In this document: positions 46,249 through 56,145 of the stretch, piece after piece
Layout of the letters: each line of letters opens with the position of its first letter
Numbering within the stretch: the stretch's first letter is position 1
Origin: Caballeronia sp. INDeC2
GTDB taxonomy: Bacteria; Pseudomonadota; Gammaproteobacteria; Burkholderiales; Burkholderiaceae
Reading direction: 5' to 3'
Length of the DNA: 64,000 bases
Assembly (NCBI RefSeq): GCF_023631325.1
Contig: NZ_JALQDG010000027.1
Span: 62,001-126,000, forward strand
Notes under the pieces: model-generated
Told to the model about the DNA's origin: nothing
Seen by the model: the letters and a program-made list of their open reading frames with translations, nothing else
Database searches by the model: none
Program-made: the position numbers and the translations under genes

Positions 46249-47748
46249 TTAGCGCGTCCGGTCCCCGACCGGCGTGCGGATGGTCGCGGTGCCGTCCGCG
46301 ATCTGCTGCGCGAAGACGAGCGCCTCGACGATCGTCCCGAAGACTTCCGCGCGCACTTTTTCGTCGGTCAGGCGCATCAGATACGACGGGTGATAGGTCG
46401 GCACGATAATGCGCCCCTGATGTTCGATGGTCTTGCCGAGATACTCGGACAGCGCCGTGCGATGCCCCGTGAGCGCCTTCAGCGCCGTTGCCCCGAGCGC
46501 GACGACGGCTTTCGGTGCGACGCGCTTCAGTTCTTCCTCCAGCCAGTATCGGCAGGCCTCGCGTTCGCGCTGCGCGGGCGCGAGATGCGCGCGTTCCTCG
46601 CCGTGCGCTTCCCACTTGAAGTGCTTCACCGCGTTCGTCAGATAGAGCGATTCGCGGGCAAGCGCGGCCTCGGCGAGCAGTTCGTCGAGCAGCGCGCCCG
46701 CCGCACCGGCGAACGGCTTGCCCTCGCGATCTTCCTGATCGCCGGGCTGCTCGCCGACCAGCATCACGCGCGCCCCGGCGGGGCCGACGCCCGGCACGGC
46801 CTGCGTCGCGTTGCGCCAGAGCGCGCAGCGCTTGCACGCGTCGAGCGACGGCGGCTCCGTCAGCAACGTGCCCTTGATCGGCTCCAGATCCGTGTTGATG
46901 GCCACTTCCATTTCGGGCGGCACGCTGCGCGGATGGCGATCGCGCCGCGAATAGGGATCGGCGCGGGAGATCAGCGCGGGATCGGTGCGCGCGTTCGGCG
47001 GGCTTTTCCAGTAGCGCACCGGCATATGCGACGCCATTTCGGCGGCGTTCGCCTGCGCGGGCGCGAAAGTGCTTTCGTAGTACGCGAGCCAGAGCGCCTC
47101 GATGGCGTCGCCGCTCACCGCTTCGCCGCTCATGGCGGTGTCGCCGAAATCCATCGGCTTTTCCTCCGGCTCGCTCGTGCGGTCCACGCGCAACAGCGCG
47201 CCGTCCCAGAAGGCGGCGCCGTGCGGCGTGGCGATCATCCACGTGGCGCTGCCCATGCGGCTGGCGAAATGCAGCGCGGCGTGCTCCAGCAGGTCGTGCA
47301 CCGGCTCGAACCAGCTGATGAATTCGGGCGGCCCGAGTGACGAATCGCGATGCCGGAAGCGCAGTTTGCTGCGCATCTCGCGCTCCTCCGCCTCGACCGA
47401 TTCGATCATCCGGCGCAGTCGATGACCGTCCGCGTCGTCCGGCGATGCGATCGCGCGGTCGCCCTGCGTCCAGCGCCACAGCGCCTTGTAGAGAAACGGC
47501 CAGCGATCCGGCACGCGATAGCACGCCGCCGTTTCGAGCATGGCGAGGAATTTGCCCGCGACCCTGACGGGCTTCTTCGCGTTCGGATCCACCGAGCCGG
47601 ACGCGGATGGAACGATAGAGCCGAACACCGTGGCCGAGGCATCGGTTTCGAGCCACTGCACGTGCGCGGGCTCCGCGCCCTCCATGAGAAGCGCGCGCGC
47701 CTTGGAACGCCAGTCGGCAAACGACGGATCGATGGTGACGCATTTCAT
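46249..47748 (-). CDS. udgX: DUF4130-UdgX fusion, uracil-DNA binding/repair protein
   Basis: A 499-residue protein from the ATG at 47748. Residues about 1-250 are DUF4130, a domain often fused to UdgX, with FRHRDSSLGPPEFISWFEP. Residues about 285-495 are a UdgX-type uracil-DNA glycosylase: C305/C308 (DACKRC) and C399 for the iron-sulfur cluster, GEQPGDQEDREGKPFAGAAG (motif A), and HPSYLMR near the end. Known UdgX forms a covalent bond with uracil-DNA through a His in the loop KRRIH. The equivalent loop here reads EERAH (384-388), keeping the His but not the basic residues. A LexA-like box lies 23 bases upstream of the start. Confidence 0.87.
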   Translation of the reverse strand: MKCVTIDPSFADWRSKARALLMEGAEPAHVQWLETDASATVFGSIVPSASGSVDPNAKKPVRVAGKFLAMLETAACYRVPDRWPFLYKALWRWTQGDRAIASPDDADGHRLRRMIESVEAEEREMRSKLRFRHRDSSLGPPEFISWFEPVHDLLEHAALHFASRMGSATWMIATPHGAAFWDGALLRVDRTSEPEEKPMDFGDTAMSGEAVSGDAIEALWLAYYESTFAPAQANAAEMASHMPVRYWKSPPNARTDPALISRADPYSRRDRHPRSVPPEMEVAINTDLEPIKGTLLTEPPSLDACKRCALWRNATQAVPGVGPAGARVMLVGEQPGDQEDREGKPFAGAAGALLDELLAEAALARESLYLTNAVKHFKWEAHGEERAHLAPAQREREACRYWLEEELKRVAPKAVVALGATALKALTGHRTALSEYLGKTIEHQGRIIVPTYHPSYLMRLTDEKVRAEVFGTIVEALVFAQQIADGTATIRTPVGDRTR

Positions 47749-47771
47749 CGGCGGGCGGAATCGGAAAAGTA

Positions 47772-47787
47772 CTGTATATCCATACAG
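47772..47787. promoter_or_regulatory. LexA (SOS) box upstream of udgX
   Basis: CTGTATATCCATACAG matches the LexA consensus CTGT-N8-ACAG exactly at all eight conserved positions, with an A+T-rich centre. With flanks, TACTGTATATCCATACAGTG is close to the E. coli 20-base consensus. It lies 23 bases before the udgX ATG on the minus strand, so udgX should be repressed by LexA and induced by DNA damage. Confidence 0.85.
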
Positions 47788-47950
47788 TGATTCTAGCGAC
47801 GCCGAGCGCTTTCCGGCAACTATTTGGCGGGGATCGTGCCCTTTCACACAGGGCGCGCCGCCTGCCGAACGATATGGGAACGCTCATTGCTGAAATCGAT
47901 CCGTCGCGGCGCTCGATTGCCTGCGGACACACTTACTCACGGAGCCGCCA

Positions 47951-48661
47951 ATGCTTGCCATCGTCATTCCCGCTCACAACGAAGCCGCGCATATCGGCGC
48001 GTGCGTGGCGGCTGCGCGTCGCGCGGCGGATCATCACCAGTTGCTCGGCGAGACGACGCGCGTGATCGTCGTCGCCGACAGTTGCGTCGATGAAACCGCG
48101 GACATCGCGCGGGTGCTGGGGGCGGAGGTGTCGTGCATCGATGCGCGCAACGTCGGCATGGCGCGCGCGCATGGCGCGGAGCGGGCGCTGGCGCTGGGGG
48201 CGCGCTGGCTCGCATTCACCGACGCCGATACGACCGTCGCCGAAGACTGGCTCGTGCGTCAGCTCGATTGCTGCGCGGACGCCGTGTGTGGCGTGATCGG
48301 CGTGCATGACTGGTCGCCGCATATCGGCGCGGTGCGCGAGCACTTCGGCCGCACGTACACCGACGCGGACGGGCATCGGCATATTCATGGTGCGAACCTG
48401 GGCGTGTCGGCGAAGGCGTACGTGCAGGCGGGCGGGTTCGCGCCGCTGGAAACGAGCGAGGATGTGGCGCTCGTCGAGGCGTTGGTCGCGAGCGGCGCGA
48501 AGATCGAATGGAGCGCGTCGCCGCGCGTGGTGACGAGCGCGAGGACGGATTTTCGGGCGAAGAAGGGATTCGGCGCGACGCTGCTGGAAGTCAGCAGGCG
48601 TTATCTGCCCATCGGCGCCGACGGCACGGATTCAGCCGATTCGGTGGCTATCGCGGCGTGA
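47951..48661 (+). CDS. Glycosyltransferase family 2
   Basis: A 236-residue GT2 enzyme: LAIVIPAHNEAAHIGACVAA at the N-terminus, VIVVADSCVDETADIA, and the DXD-type FTDADTTVAEDWLV. GANLGVSAKAYVQAGGF and SEDVALVEAL mark the acceptor side. No membrane segment is obvious. GGAG lies upstream of the ATG at 47951. Substrate is unknown. It is divergent from udgX and convergent with the MocA-like gene. Confidence 0.82.
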   Translation: MLAIVIPAHNEAAHIGACVAAARRAADHHQLLGETTRVIVVADSCVDETADIARVLGAEVSCIDARNVGMARAHGAERALALGARWLAFTDADTTVAEDWLVRQLDCCADAVCGVIGVHDWSPHIGAVREHFGRTYTDADGHRHIHGANLGVSAKAYVQAGGFAPLETSEDVALVEALVASGAKIEWSASPRVVTSARTDFRAKKGFGATLLEVSRRYLPIGADGTDSADSVAIAA

Positions 48662-48674
48662 AGGCGGCCGGGCG

Positions 48675-49262
48675 TCAGATCTGCCCGAGATCGCCCGGCA
48701 AATCGACATCACGCAGCACGTTCGCATCGTCGACTTCGATGACGAACGGCGCGTGCGTCGAAAAGATGCCGCGTGCGCCGGCATCGCCGTCGAGCGCGGC
48801 GAGCGCCTCGCGATGCGCGATGCCGAATCCCGCCGGATGCCCGCGCTTGCCCTGATAAAACGGCGCGACGAGTTCCGCGCCCGCGTCGAGCTGCCGCGCG
48901 ACCGCCTCGTACGTTGCGGCTTCGATCCACGGCATGTCGCCGAGCGCGACGAGCCAGCCGTCAGCTTCGGACGTTGCGCGCACGGCCGCGCCGAGCGTCG
49001 CGCCCATGCCGCGCTCGGCATCGATGCTGAAGATGACATTGCAACCCGCTTCGTTCAGGACATCGGCGAGTTTTTCGGCGCCGGGCCGCACTATCGCAAT
49101 TACTTCGGAGGCGACCGCGAGCAGCCTGCGCGCCGATTGAAACACGACGGGCGTGCCGCCGGGAAGGGCGGCGAGCAGTTTGTTATGGCGTCCGGAAGGA
49201 TCGAAGCGGGTGCCGAGACCCGCCGCCAGCAGGATGCCGGTCGCGTTCGACGAGTAGGTCAT
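48675..49262 (-). CDS. MocA-like nucleotidyltransferase (molybdenum cofactor modification)
   Basis: A 195-residue MobA/MocA-type protein: GILLAAGLGTRFDPSG with the Lys of NKLLA, VALGDMPWIEAATYEAV with the catalytic Asp, and RGHPAGFGIAHREALAAL. MocA adds CMP to molybdopterin to form the cytosine dinucleotide cofactor used by xanthine dehydrogenase-family enzymes such as PaoABC, which lies upstream. A strong terminator lies between paoC and this gene, so it may have its own promoter or depend on read-through. Confidence 0.8.
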   Translation of the reverse strand: MTYSSNATGILLAAGLGTRFDPSGRHNKLLAALPGGTPVVFQSARRLLAVASEVIAIVRPGAEKLADVLNEAGCNVIFSIDAERGMGATLGAAVRATSEADGWLVALGDMPWIEAATYEAVARQLDAGAELVAPFYQGKRGHPAGFGIAHREALAALDGDAGARGIFSTHAPFVIEVDDANVLRDVDLPGDLGQI

Positions 49263-49325
49263 CGCGGCTGCTCGTGTGGGGATCGAATGGCGATTGTGCG
49301 GCGCATCGAAGATCGTCGCAAGCAT

Positions 49326-49365
49326 AAAAAAAGCACGCAACGGTCGCGAAAACCGCCGCGTGCTT
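49326..49365 (-). terminator. Intrinsic terminator after paoC
   Basis: On the minus strand AAGCACGC and GCGTGCTT form the outer stem, with further pairing in the 19-base interior, followed by seven T residues. It is placed 10 bases past the paoC stop and before the MocA-like gene. Confidence 0.85.
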
Positions 49366-49374
49366 CGTTTCGCG

Positions 49375-51597
49375 TCATGCCGTCGTCGGCGGCAATACCT
49401 TGTCGAGCGTGATCGGCAGATCGCGCACGCGCACGCCCGTCGCGTGATACACCGCGTTGCCGAGCGCGCCCGCCACGCCCGTTATCCCGATTTCGCCGAT
49501 GCCCCGCGCGCCGTGCGGATTGATGTGCGGATCGGGCTGCCCGATGAACGAAATATCCAGCATGTCGATATCCGCGTTCACCGGTACGTGATACTCCGCG
49601 AGATTCGCGTTGGTGTAGCGCCCGTAGCGCGCATCCATCTCGCTTTTCTCGAAGAGCGCCGAGCCGACGCCCCATACGATGCCGCCCATCAACTGACTGT
49701 GCGCCGTCTTCTCGTTGAAGAGCGTGCCGACGTCGTACACGCCGACGATGCGCGGCACGCGAACGATGCCGAGGTCCGCATCGACATGCACTTCCGCGAA
49801 CACGGCGCCGAACGAGTGGAACGAGTACTGCTTTTTCTCGTCGCCGGGGCGCGTCGTCGCGACGGCTTCGATCGCGCGGCCGCCGTTGCGCGCGATGATC
49901 GCCGCCGCCGGATCGCGCTTGTCCGGATTCGACACGCTCACCACCCAGCCGTTGGACACCGTTACGTCCTCGCGCGCGAGTCCGGCGACGGGCGATCCGC
50001 GATCCGCGAGTGCCATCGCGATGAGCTGATCGCGCGCCTGCATGGATGCCGCGCGCACCGCCGGCGACACGCTCGCCGCCGATTGCGAGCCGCCCGACAC
50101 CGGCGCTTTCGGCAGCGACGAGTCGCCGAGCGCGAAGCGCACGTAATCGAGCGGAAAGCCGAGCGCATCGGCGGCAACCTGCGTCATGATCGTGTAGGTG
50201 CCGGTGCCGAGATCCTGCGTGCCGGAAGCGACCATCGCGGTGCCGTCGGGCAGGATGCGCGCGACCGCCGACGCCTCGCTGCGGTTCGCCGGATACGTCG
50301 CCGTCGCCACGCCCCAGCCGACGAGCGTGTTGCCCTCGCGCATCGAGCGCGGCGCTGCGCTGCGTCGCGCCCAGCCGAACTTTTCCGCGCCGCGCGTGTA
50401 GCACTCCATCAGCGCCTTGCTCGACCAGGGCTTCTTCTCCTGCGGCTCCATGTTCGCGTAGTTCTTCAGGCGAAACGCGAGCGGGTCCATCTTCAGCTGA
50501 TACGCCATCTCGTCCATTGCCGTTTCGAGCGCGAACGAGCCGCTCGTCTCGCCGGGCGCGCGCATGAAGGTCGGCGTGCCGATGTCGAGCTTCACGAGCT
50601 TGTGCGACGTCGACTGGTTCGGCACCGCGTAGAGCATGCGCGTGACGATGGCCGAGCTTTCGGTCCAGTCCTCGAAAGTCGAGGTGGTCGACACGACGTC
50701 GTGACGCATGCCGGTCATGACGCCGTCGTCGCGCGCGCTGACCTGGATGCGCTGCTCGGTGTACGGGCGATTGCCGATCATGCCGAACATCTGCGGTCGC
50801 TCGAGAACGAGCTTGACGGGCCGGCCGGTCTGCTTCGACGCCATCGCCGCCAGCACGACGTGCGACCACACCGAGCCCTTGCAGCCGAAGCCGCCGCCGA
50901 CGAACGGGCAGATCACGCGCACGTCGTCCTCGGAGATGCCGAAGAACTTCGCCACCGCGCTTTTCGCGCCCGATACGCCTTGCGTCGCGTCGTAGAGCGT
51001 GAGCTTCGGACCGTCCCAGCGGGCGACCGTCGCGTGCGGCTCCATCGGATTGTGATGCTCGTAGGGCGTCGTGTAGACGGCGTCGAGGCGCGTCGGGCCT
51101 TGCCGCAAGCCGGCGTCGACATCGCCGCGCTTCGTCGTGATCGCGCGCCCCATCATCTTTTCCGGCTGATACGCGGAAGCCTTCGCGTGCGCGAAATCGG
51201 CATTGGGCATCGCGGCTTCGTAGCGCACGTCCACGTAACGCGCGGCGCCTTGCGCGTGCTCCAGCGAATCGGCGACGACGACCGCCACCGGCTCGTTGCT
51301 GTAACGCACTTGGTTGGTTTGCAGGAGCGTCAACTTGCGCACGGCGGGCGGCTGCGCGTCGGGGACGCCGCCGTTGGGCAGACGCATCGCATTCTGATAC
51401 GTCATCACGAGCAGCACGCCGGGCATGGATTGCGCGCGGCTCGTGTCGATCGACGCGATGCGGCCGCTCGCGACCGTGCTCGTGATGAGCACCGCATGCG
51501 CGAGCTTCGCGTCGGTGTTGTCGGCCGAATAGCGTGCCTGGCCGGTGACCTTCAGCACGCCGTCGGTGCGATCGAGCGGTTGTCCGATGAACGTCAT
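49375..51597 (-). CDS. paoC: Periplasmic aldehyde oxidoreductase, molybdopterin-binding subunit
   Basis: A 740-residue large subunit of a xanthine dehydrogenase-family enzyme, similar in length to E. coli PaoC (732). Cofactor motifs include [52 protein letters not shown] and [13 protein letters not shown]. The base-catalytic Glu702 lies in [12 protein letters not shown]. It has no signal peptide of its own and is expected to be carried out with the Tat-bearing small subunit. Its ATG overlaps the FAD-subunit stop by four bases. Confidence 0.88.
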   Translation of the reverse strand: MTFIGQPLDRTDGVLKVTGQARYSADNTDAKLAHAVLITSTVASGRIASIDTSRAQSMPGVLLVMTYQNAMRLPNGGVPDAQPPAVRKLTLLQTNQVRYSNEPVAVVVADSLEHAQGAARYVDVRYEAAMPNADFAHAKASAYQPEKMMGRAITTKRGDVDAGLRQGPTRLDAVYTTPYEHHNPMEPHATVARWDGPKLTLYDATQGVSGAKSAVAKFFGISEDDVRVICPFVGGGFGCKGSVWSHVVLAAMASKQTGRPVKLVLERPQMFGMIGNRPYTEQRIQVSARDDGVMTGMRHDVVSTTSTFEDWTESSAIVTRMLYAVPNQSTSHKLVKLDIGTPTFMRAPGETSGSFALETAMDEMAYQLKMDPLAFRLKNYANMEPQEKKPWSSKALMECYTRGAEKFGWARRSAAPRSMREGNTLVGWGVATATYPANRSEASAVARILPDGTAMVASGTQDLGTGTYTIMTQVAADALGFPLDYVRFALGDSSLPKAPVSGGSQSAASVSPAVRAASMQARDQLIAMALADRGSPVAGLAREDVTVSNGWVVSVSNPDKRDPAAAIIARNGGRAIEAVATTRPGDEKKQYSFHSFGAVFAEVHVDADLGIVRVPRIVGVYDVGTLFNEKTAHSQLMGGIVWGVGSALFEKSEMDARYGRYTNANLAEYHVPVNADIDMLDISFIGQPDPHINPHGARGIGEIGITGVAGALGNAVYHATGVRVRDLPITLDKVLPPTTA

Positions 51598-52583
51598 GCG
51601 ACACCTCCTGCCTGTTGAAGCGCGCGCACGATCGCACGCTGCGCGAGCGCGACCTTGAACGCGTTGTCGCGCTGCGGCGCCGCGCCCTGCACGGCGAGCG
51701 CGGCGGCGGTTTGCAGCGTCGATTTGTCGAGCGATTTGCCCGCGAGCGCCTGTTCGGTCGCGTTCGCGCGCCACGGCTTGTGCGCGACGCCGCCGAGCGC
51801 GATGCGCGCGCTTTTCACGGTGTCGCCGTCCATCTGCAACGCCGCCGCGACGGACACGAGCGCGAACGCATAGCTCGCGCGGTCGCGCACCTTCAGATAT
51901 TTCGAGTGATCCGCGAAGAGCGGCGGCGGCAGATCGACGGACGTGATCAGCTCGCCCGCCTGCAAGGTTGTGTCGAGATCGGGCCGCTCGCCCGGCAGCC
52001 GATGAAACTCCGCGAACGGAATCGTCCGCTCGCCGTTCGGGCCGGTGACGCGTACCACGGCATCGAGCGCGGCGAGCGCGACGTTCATGTCGGATGGATT
52101 CGTCGCGATGCATTGACGGCTCGCGCCGAGAATCGCGTGCATGCGATTGTTGCCATCGATGGCCGCGCACCCGCTGCCCGGCGCGCGCTTGTTGCACTGG
52201 GGAAAGCCGGTGTCATAGAAGTACGAGCAGCGCGTGCGCTGCATCAGATTGCCGCCGACGGTCGCCATGTTGCGCAATTGCGCCGACGCCCCCGAGAGCA
52301 GCGCCTGCGACAAGAGCGGATAGCGCTCGCGCACCCAGGCGTGGTTTGCGGCGTCGCTGTTGCGCACGAGCGCGCCGAGCCGCAGGCCGCCGTCGGGCAG
52401 CGCGGTGATGCCGTCGAGCGCGTCGATGTGTGTAATGTCGACGAGTCTCACCGGCCGCATCACGCCGCCTTTCATGAGATCGAGCAGATTCGTGCCGCCG
52501 CCGATGAACATCGTGCCCGGCTGGCTCGCCGCCGAGAGCGCGGAACCGATGTCGGCGGCGCGCTGATAGGAGATCGCGTCCAT
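51594..52583 (-). CDS. paoB: Aldehyde oxidoreductase FAD-binding subunit
   Basis: A 329-residue FAD-binding subunit of the CO dehydrogenase/xanthine dehydrogenase family. [18 protein letters not shown] and [20 protein letters not shown] bind FAD. An insertion with C119, C130, C139 and C158 matches the extra [4Fe-4S] cluster that distinguishes PaoB from most relatives. The C-terminal CO_deh_flav_C region follows [16 protein letters not shown]. It lies between the small and large subunit genes. Confidence 0.88.
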   Translation of the reverse strand: MDAISYQRAADIGSALSAASQPGTMFIGGGTNLLDLMKGGVMRPVRLVDITHIDALDGITALPDGGLRLGALVRNSDAANHAWVRERYPLLSQALLSGASAQLRNMATVGGNLMQRTRCSYFYDTGFPQCNKRAPGSGCAAIDGNNRMHAILGASRQCIATNPSDMNVALAALDAVVRVTGPNGERTIPFAEFHRLPGERPDLDTTLQAGELITSVDLPPPLFADHSKYLKVRDRASYAFALVSVAAALQMDGDTVKSARIALGGVAHKPWRANATEQALAGKSLDKSTLQTAAALAVQGAAPQRDNAFKVALAQRAIVRALQQAGGVA

Positions 52584-52594
52584 GTGCGTCTCCC

Positions 52595-53287
52595 TTAGGC
52601 GTTGCCCGACGCGACGGCTTTCACCGCCGCGACGATGTTCGGATACGCGCCGCAGCGGCAGATGTTGCCGCTCATGCGCTCGCGGATTTCATCGTCGGAG
52701 AGCTGCGCCGGGCGAAAGCGCACGTCGGCGGTGACGGCGCTCGCGTCGCCTTTGCGGTATTCGTCGATGAGCGCCGTCGCCGAGCACAATTGCCCGGGCG
52801 TACAGTAGCCGCACTGAAAGGCATCCTTCTCGATGAACGCCCGCTGGATCGGCGCGAGCGTGTCGCCGTCGGGCGCGAGGCCTTCGACGGTCGTGACGGA
52901 TTCGCCGTCGTGCATCACCGCGAGCGTGAGACACGAGTTGATGCGCCGGCCCGACACGATCACCGTGCACGCGCCGCACTGTCCGCGGTCGCAGCCTTTT
53001 TTCGTGCCGGTGAGGTTCGCGTATTCGCGCAGCGCGTCGAGCAGCGTCGTGCGCGCTTCCACTTGCAATTCATACGGATGGCCGTTGATGGTGAGCTTCA
53101 CGGGCATCATCGGCAGGGCGGCGGGCGGCGGTGCGGCGGCTGGCGTCGCCGCGGCTTGCTGTTGCGCATGCGCGAGCGGCGCGGCGCTCACGGCCGCCGC
53201 CGCCGCGGCCGACTGAAGGAAACGCCGGCGCGACGGCTTCTGCGCCGTGTCGCTGGCGTCGTGGGGATGGGTATCGGCTGGGGACAT
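52595..53287 (-). CDS. paoA: Aldehyde oxidoreductase iron-sulfur subunit, Tat-exported
   Basis: A 230-residue small subunit starting at the ATG at 53287. The Tat signal is [19 protein letters not shown] (residues 19-37). The plant-type [2Fe-2S] site uses C99, C104, C107 and C119 ([13 protein letters not shown]); the second site uses C159, C162, C210 and C212 ([10 protein letters not shown] and GNICRCGAY). Both clusters pass electrons from the molybdenum cofactor to FAD. The Tat signal places the complex in the periplasm, where PaoABC detoxifies aromatic aldehydes. Confidence 0.9.
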   Translation of the reverse strand: MSPADTHPHDASDTAQKPSRRRFLQSAAAAAAVSAAPLAHAQQQAAATPAAAPPPAALPMMPVKLTINGHPYELQVEARTTLLDALREYANLTGTKKGCDRGQCGACTVIVSGRRINSCLTLAVMHDGESVTTVEGLAPDGDTLAPIQRAFIEKDAFQCGYCTPGQLCSATALIDEYRKGDASAVTADVRFRPAQLSDDEIRERMSGNICRCGAYPNIVAAVKAVASGNA

Positions 53288-53713
53288 GGGGATCGGTTCT
53301 CCTCGCTCGTTCGGAAGGACGCCGCGCCGGCTCGAATCTTTATAGGCTTTTTGGCTCGCGACCGATTGCGACGGATCGGGCGGAGCGCCGATGTTCGAGT
53401 TCACGGGAGGCGTATGAGGCGCGGGGGCGCGATCGCTCGTCGACTGTAAGGGAACCGAACGTTCGTCGTCCCGCAACCGGTGAGGTGCAGCAAGTCCGAT
53501 GCCATGCGGCGGCGTCTCGGATCGGATTCCTGCGCTCATGCGCGCCCATGCTCAAAAACGGGAGAGATCATTTCGCTAAACGATCCGGCGTAAGCAACGC
53601 TTTGTGACGTCTGCACGAGCGCGCGCGGTTCAAAATTGCATGATTTTCGTCGCCGCGATCGCCGACATGCGATATCGCAGCGCGCAAGCACCTTTCAACT
53701 CCTGAGGTCCGTC
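53288..53713. other. Divergent intergenic region between paoA and the TPR gene
   Basis: About 425 bases. GAGG sits seven bases before the TPR-gene ATG. Frames are open on both strands, including an upstream extension of the paoA frame, but it has no homology-like features. No operator or RNA gene was recognised. Confidence 0.4.
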
Positions 53714-55609
53714 ATGCTCGATCCCTATCATCGCGCAATGCAGCACTATTCGGCGAATCAGTACGGCGAGGCACTGGCCGTTTTGTCGCCGCTGCTCGAT
53801 CGCCCTCACGCCGATGTCGAGGCGCTCAATCTCGCGGCCGGATGCGCTTATGCGATGAATCGCGTGGATCTGGCCCAGGCGTACTGGCAGCGCGCGGTCG
53901 CCGAACATCCGCAGCACCCGGGCGTCCACAACAATCTCGGCAATCTCTACGAGCAACTGAAACGGTTTCCTGAAGCGGAAGCGATGTTCCGGCGCTCGCT
54001 CGATCTGAAGCCCGATTTCGCCGAAGCGCATTACAACCTCGGCAATGTGCTGGCGCTGCAGGGGCGGATCGCGGACGCGGAGCAGTCGCTGCGACGGGCG
54101 CTCGAATTGCGGCCGGACTTCGCGTCGGCGCATTACAGCCTGGGCAAGCTACTGATGAAGCAGGCGCGCCCCGAAGAAGCGAGGGAATGTTTTGGACTTG
54201 CGATCAACAACCGCCCGAACTGGGCCGACGCGCACTTTGGCTTGGGTAGCGCACTCGCCGCCTTGCAGCGCCGCGAGGAAGCCGAGCGCACGTATCGCGC
54301 GGCCATCGAATTGAATCCGCGTCTGGCGAGTGCGTATCAGGGACTGGCGGAAATACTTGAAACGGATGGACGAGACGCGGGTCTGGAGGACGTCTATCGC
54401 CGTCTGGCCGATCAATTGCCCGAGTTGAGCGGCGCGCATTACAACCTGGGCCAGGTGATTTATCGAACCACGGCCCTTGCCGGGTTTGAGCGTATCGACG
54501 AGGCTGAAGCGGCATACCGTCGCGCGATCGAGGTCCAGCCGGATTACCTGCCGGCGTACATCGCGCTCGGCAACCTGCTCAAGGAGCACCCCGCGCGCGC
54601 GGACGAGATGCTGGCGACGTTTCGGCGCGCCGTGGAACTCGATCCGGATTCGGCGGAAGCCCGGCTCAATCTGGGCGGAGCGCTGCTGCGCGTTGGAGCG
54701 TATGTGGAGGGCTGGCCGTTGATGGAATCCCGCTACGACACTAGTGAGCGGCAGCGGCCCATGTTCCCGCCGAGCTTCCCTTTTCCGCGGTGGCAAGGCG
54801 AGCCGCTGGCCGGCAAGTCGATACTCGTGCTCCATGAACAGGGATTCGGCGACACTTTCCAGTTTTGCCGCTATCTGCCGATGCTGAAGTCGCAAGGGCT
54901 AACGACGCTCTCGTTCGCATCGCCGTTAGCGCCTTCGCTGCTCAGCTCGATCGATGGCGTCGACATCTGCATCGGCGGCGACGCCATCGACAGCCTCGCG
55001 CACCATGACTACTGGTGTTTGCTGATGAGCCTGCCGGCGCTGCTAGGAACCACGTACGACACCGTTCCCAACGTCACCCCCTATATCGCCGCGGACGAAG
55101 AGCGCATCGCACACTGGCGCAGCCGGCTGCCCGCGCAGGTGCCGAAGATAGGCTTCGCGGCGATGGCCGAGCCGCGGCCGTCCGTGTTCGACGCCCGCCG
55201 CTGGATCAGTGCGCAAGCCTGCGTTCCATTGCTCGGCGTGTCCGGCGTGCGCTTCGTCAATCTGCAGAAGGCGCCCGTCGCGCGCGCGCAACTCGACACC
55301 CTGCCGCCGCATTTTCGGCCGCTCGACCTGATGGACGATGTCCAGGACTTCGCCGATACGGCCGCGATCATCGCCTCGCTCGATCTCGTCATCGCCGTGG
55401 ATACGTCGGTCGCGCATCTCGCGGGCGCGCTGGGCAAGCCGGTGTGGATGCTGCTGCCTTCGAACCCGTGCTGGCGCTGGCTGATCGACGGCGAAGAATC
55501 GGTCTGGTACCCGAAAGCGCGTCTGTTCAGGCAGACCAAACCCAGCCAATGGGACGATGTGATCGCGCGCGTCGCGGATGCGCTGGGCCGGTGGCGCGAT
55601 GGCAATTAA
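53714..55609 (+). CDS. TPR protein fused to a GT9-like glycosyltransferase domain
   Basis: A 631-residue protein. Residues about 1-330 hold eight or more tetratricopeptide repeats (for example AHYNLGNVLALQGRIADAEQ, AHYSLGKLLMKQARPEEARE). Residues about 360-625 resemble the glycosyltransferase part of heptosyltransferase-like proteins: GKSILVLHEQGFGDTFQFCR, VRFVNLQKAP, LVIAVDTSVAHLAGALGKPV and the C-terminal PKARLFRQ. Such TPR-glycosyltransferases often modify flagellin or other proteins. Start at 53714, supported by GAGG. It is a single gene, convergent with an isochorismatase-like gene. Confidence 0.85.
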   Translation: MLDPYHRAMQHYSANQYGEALAVLSPLLDRPHADVEALNLAAGCAYAMNRVDLAQAYWQRAVAEHPQHPGVHNNLGNLYEQLKRFPEAEAMFRRSLDLKPDFAEAHYNLGNVLALQGRIADAEQSLRRALELRPDFASAHYSLGKLLMKQARPEEARECFGLAINNRPNWADAHFGLGSALAALQRREEAERTYRAAIELNPRLASAYQGLAEILETDGRDAGLEDVYRRLADQLPELSGAHYNLGQVIYRTTALAGFERIDEAEAAYRRAIEVQPDYLPAYIALGNLLKEHPARADEMLATFRRAVELDPDSAEARLNLGGALLRVGAYVEGWPLMESRYDTSERQRPMFPPSFPFPRWQGEPLAGKSILVLHEQGFGDTFQFCRYLPMLKSQGLTTLSFASPLAPSLLSSIDGVDICIGGDAIDSLAHHDYWCLLMSLPALLGTTYDTVPNVTPYIAADEERIAHWRSRLPAQVPKIGFAAMAEPRPSVFDARRWISAQACVPLLGVSGVRFVNLQKAPVARAQLDTLPPHFRPLDLMDDVQDFADTAAIIASLDLVIAVDTSVAHLAGALGKPVWMLLPSNPCWRWLIDGEESVWYPKARLFRQTKPSQWDDVIARVADALGRWRDGN

Positions 55610-55624
55610 GCACCGATCCGCGAA

Positions 55625-56140
55625 TCATTTGATGAGCGCGAGCGCGTCCCTGAAGCGCGGATGCCTGAAACTGCCGAGCCAGCCGAAGATCGCCGTTTCG
55701 ACGGTCGTGAGCCGCGCGCCGTCTTGCCGCGCCCGTTCGAGCGCGACGGCGCGATCTTCCGCGCGGCGTGACGAGACCGCATCCGCGACGAACTCCACGC
55801 GGTAGCCGAGCCGCAGCAATCCGAGCACGGTCAGAAGCACGCAAACATGCGCCTCCGCGCCCGCGACCCACAATGTCGTGGAGGCGGGCGGCAGTACGTC
55901 GACGAAGGCGGGCGCGAGCGTCGCATCGAACGTGTGCTTTTCGATCACCTTTGCCAGCCCAATATCTGCGAGCAGCGCGTCCACCGTTCCGCCGAGCCCT
56001 TGCGGATTCTGCTCCGTGACGACCACCGGCACGTCGAGCAGATTCGCCGCGCGCAGCAGCGTGGCGACGCGCGCCGTCAGCCGTCCGGCGCCGTCCAGAT
56101 GCGGCAGCAGCCGCGCCTGCATGTCGACGATGACGAGCAT
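55625..56140 (-). CDS. Isochorismatase-like cysteine hydrolase
   Basis: A 171-residue protein starting at the ATG at 56140: MLVIVDMQARLLPHL with catalytic Asp, the Lys region VIEKHTFDATL, and the nucleophilic Cys in GAEAHVCVLLTVLGLLRLGY. This is the YcaC/MAR1-type group of the isochorismatase fold. Substrate unknown. It begins 5 bases after the GNAT-like gene and is probably translated from the same message. Confidence 0.83.
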   Translation of the reverse strand: MLVIVDMQARLLPHLDGAGRLTARVATLLRAANLLDVPVVVTEQNPQGLGGTVDALLADIGLAKVIEKHTFDATLAPAFVDVLPPASTTLWVAGAEAHVCVLLTVLGLLRLGYRVEFVADAVSSRRAEDRAVALERARQDGARLTTVETAIFGWLGSFRHPRFRDALALIK

Positions 56141-56145
56141 GCCGC

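Noticed and set aside
49259..51637. Very long open frames antisense or out of frame to paoC and other genes
   Set aside because: They are Arg-rich shadows expected from high third-position G+C and lack family features.
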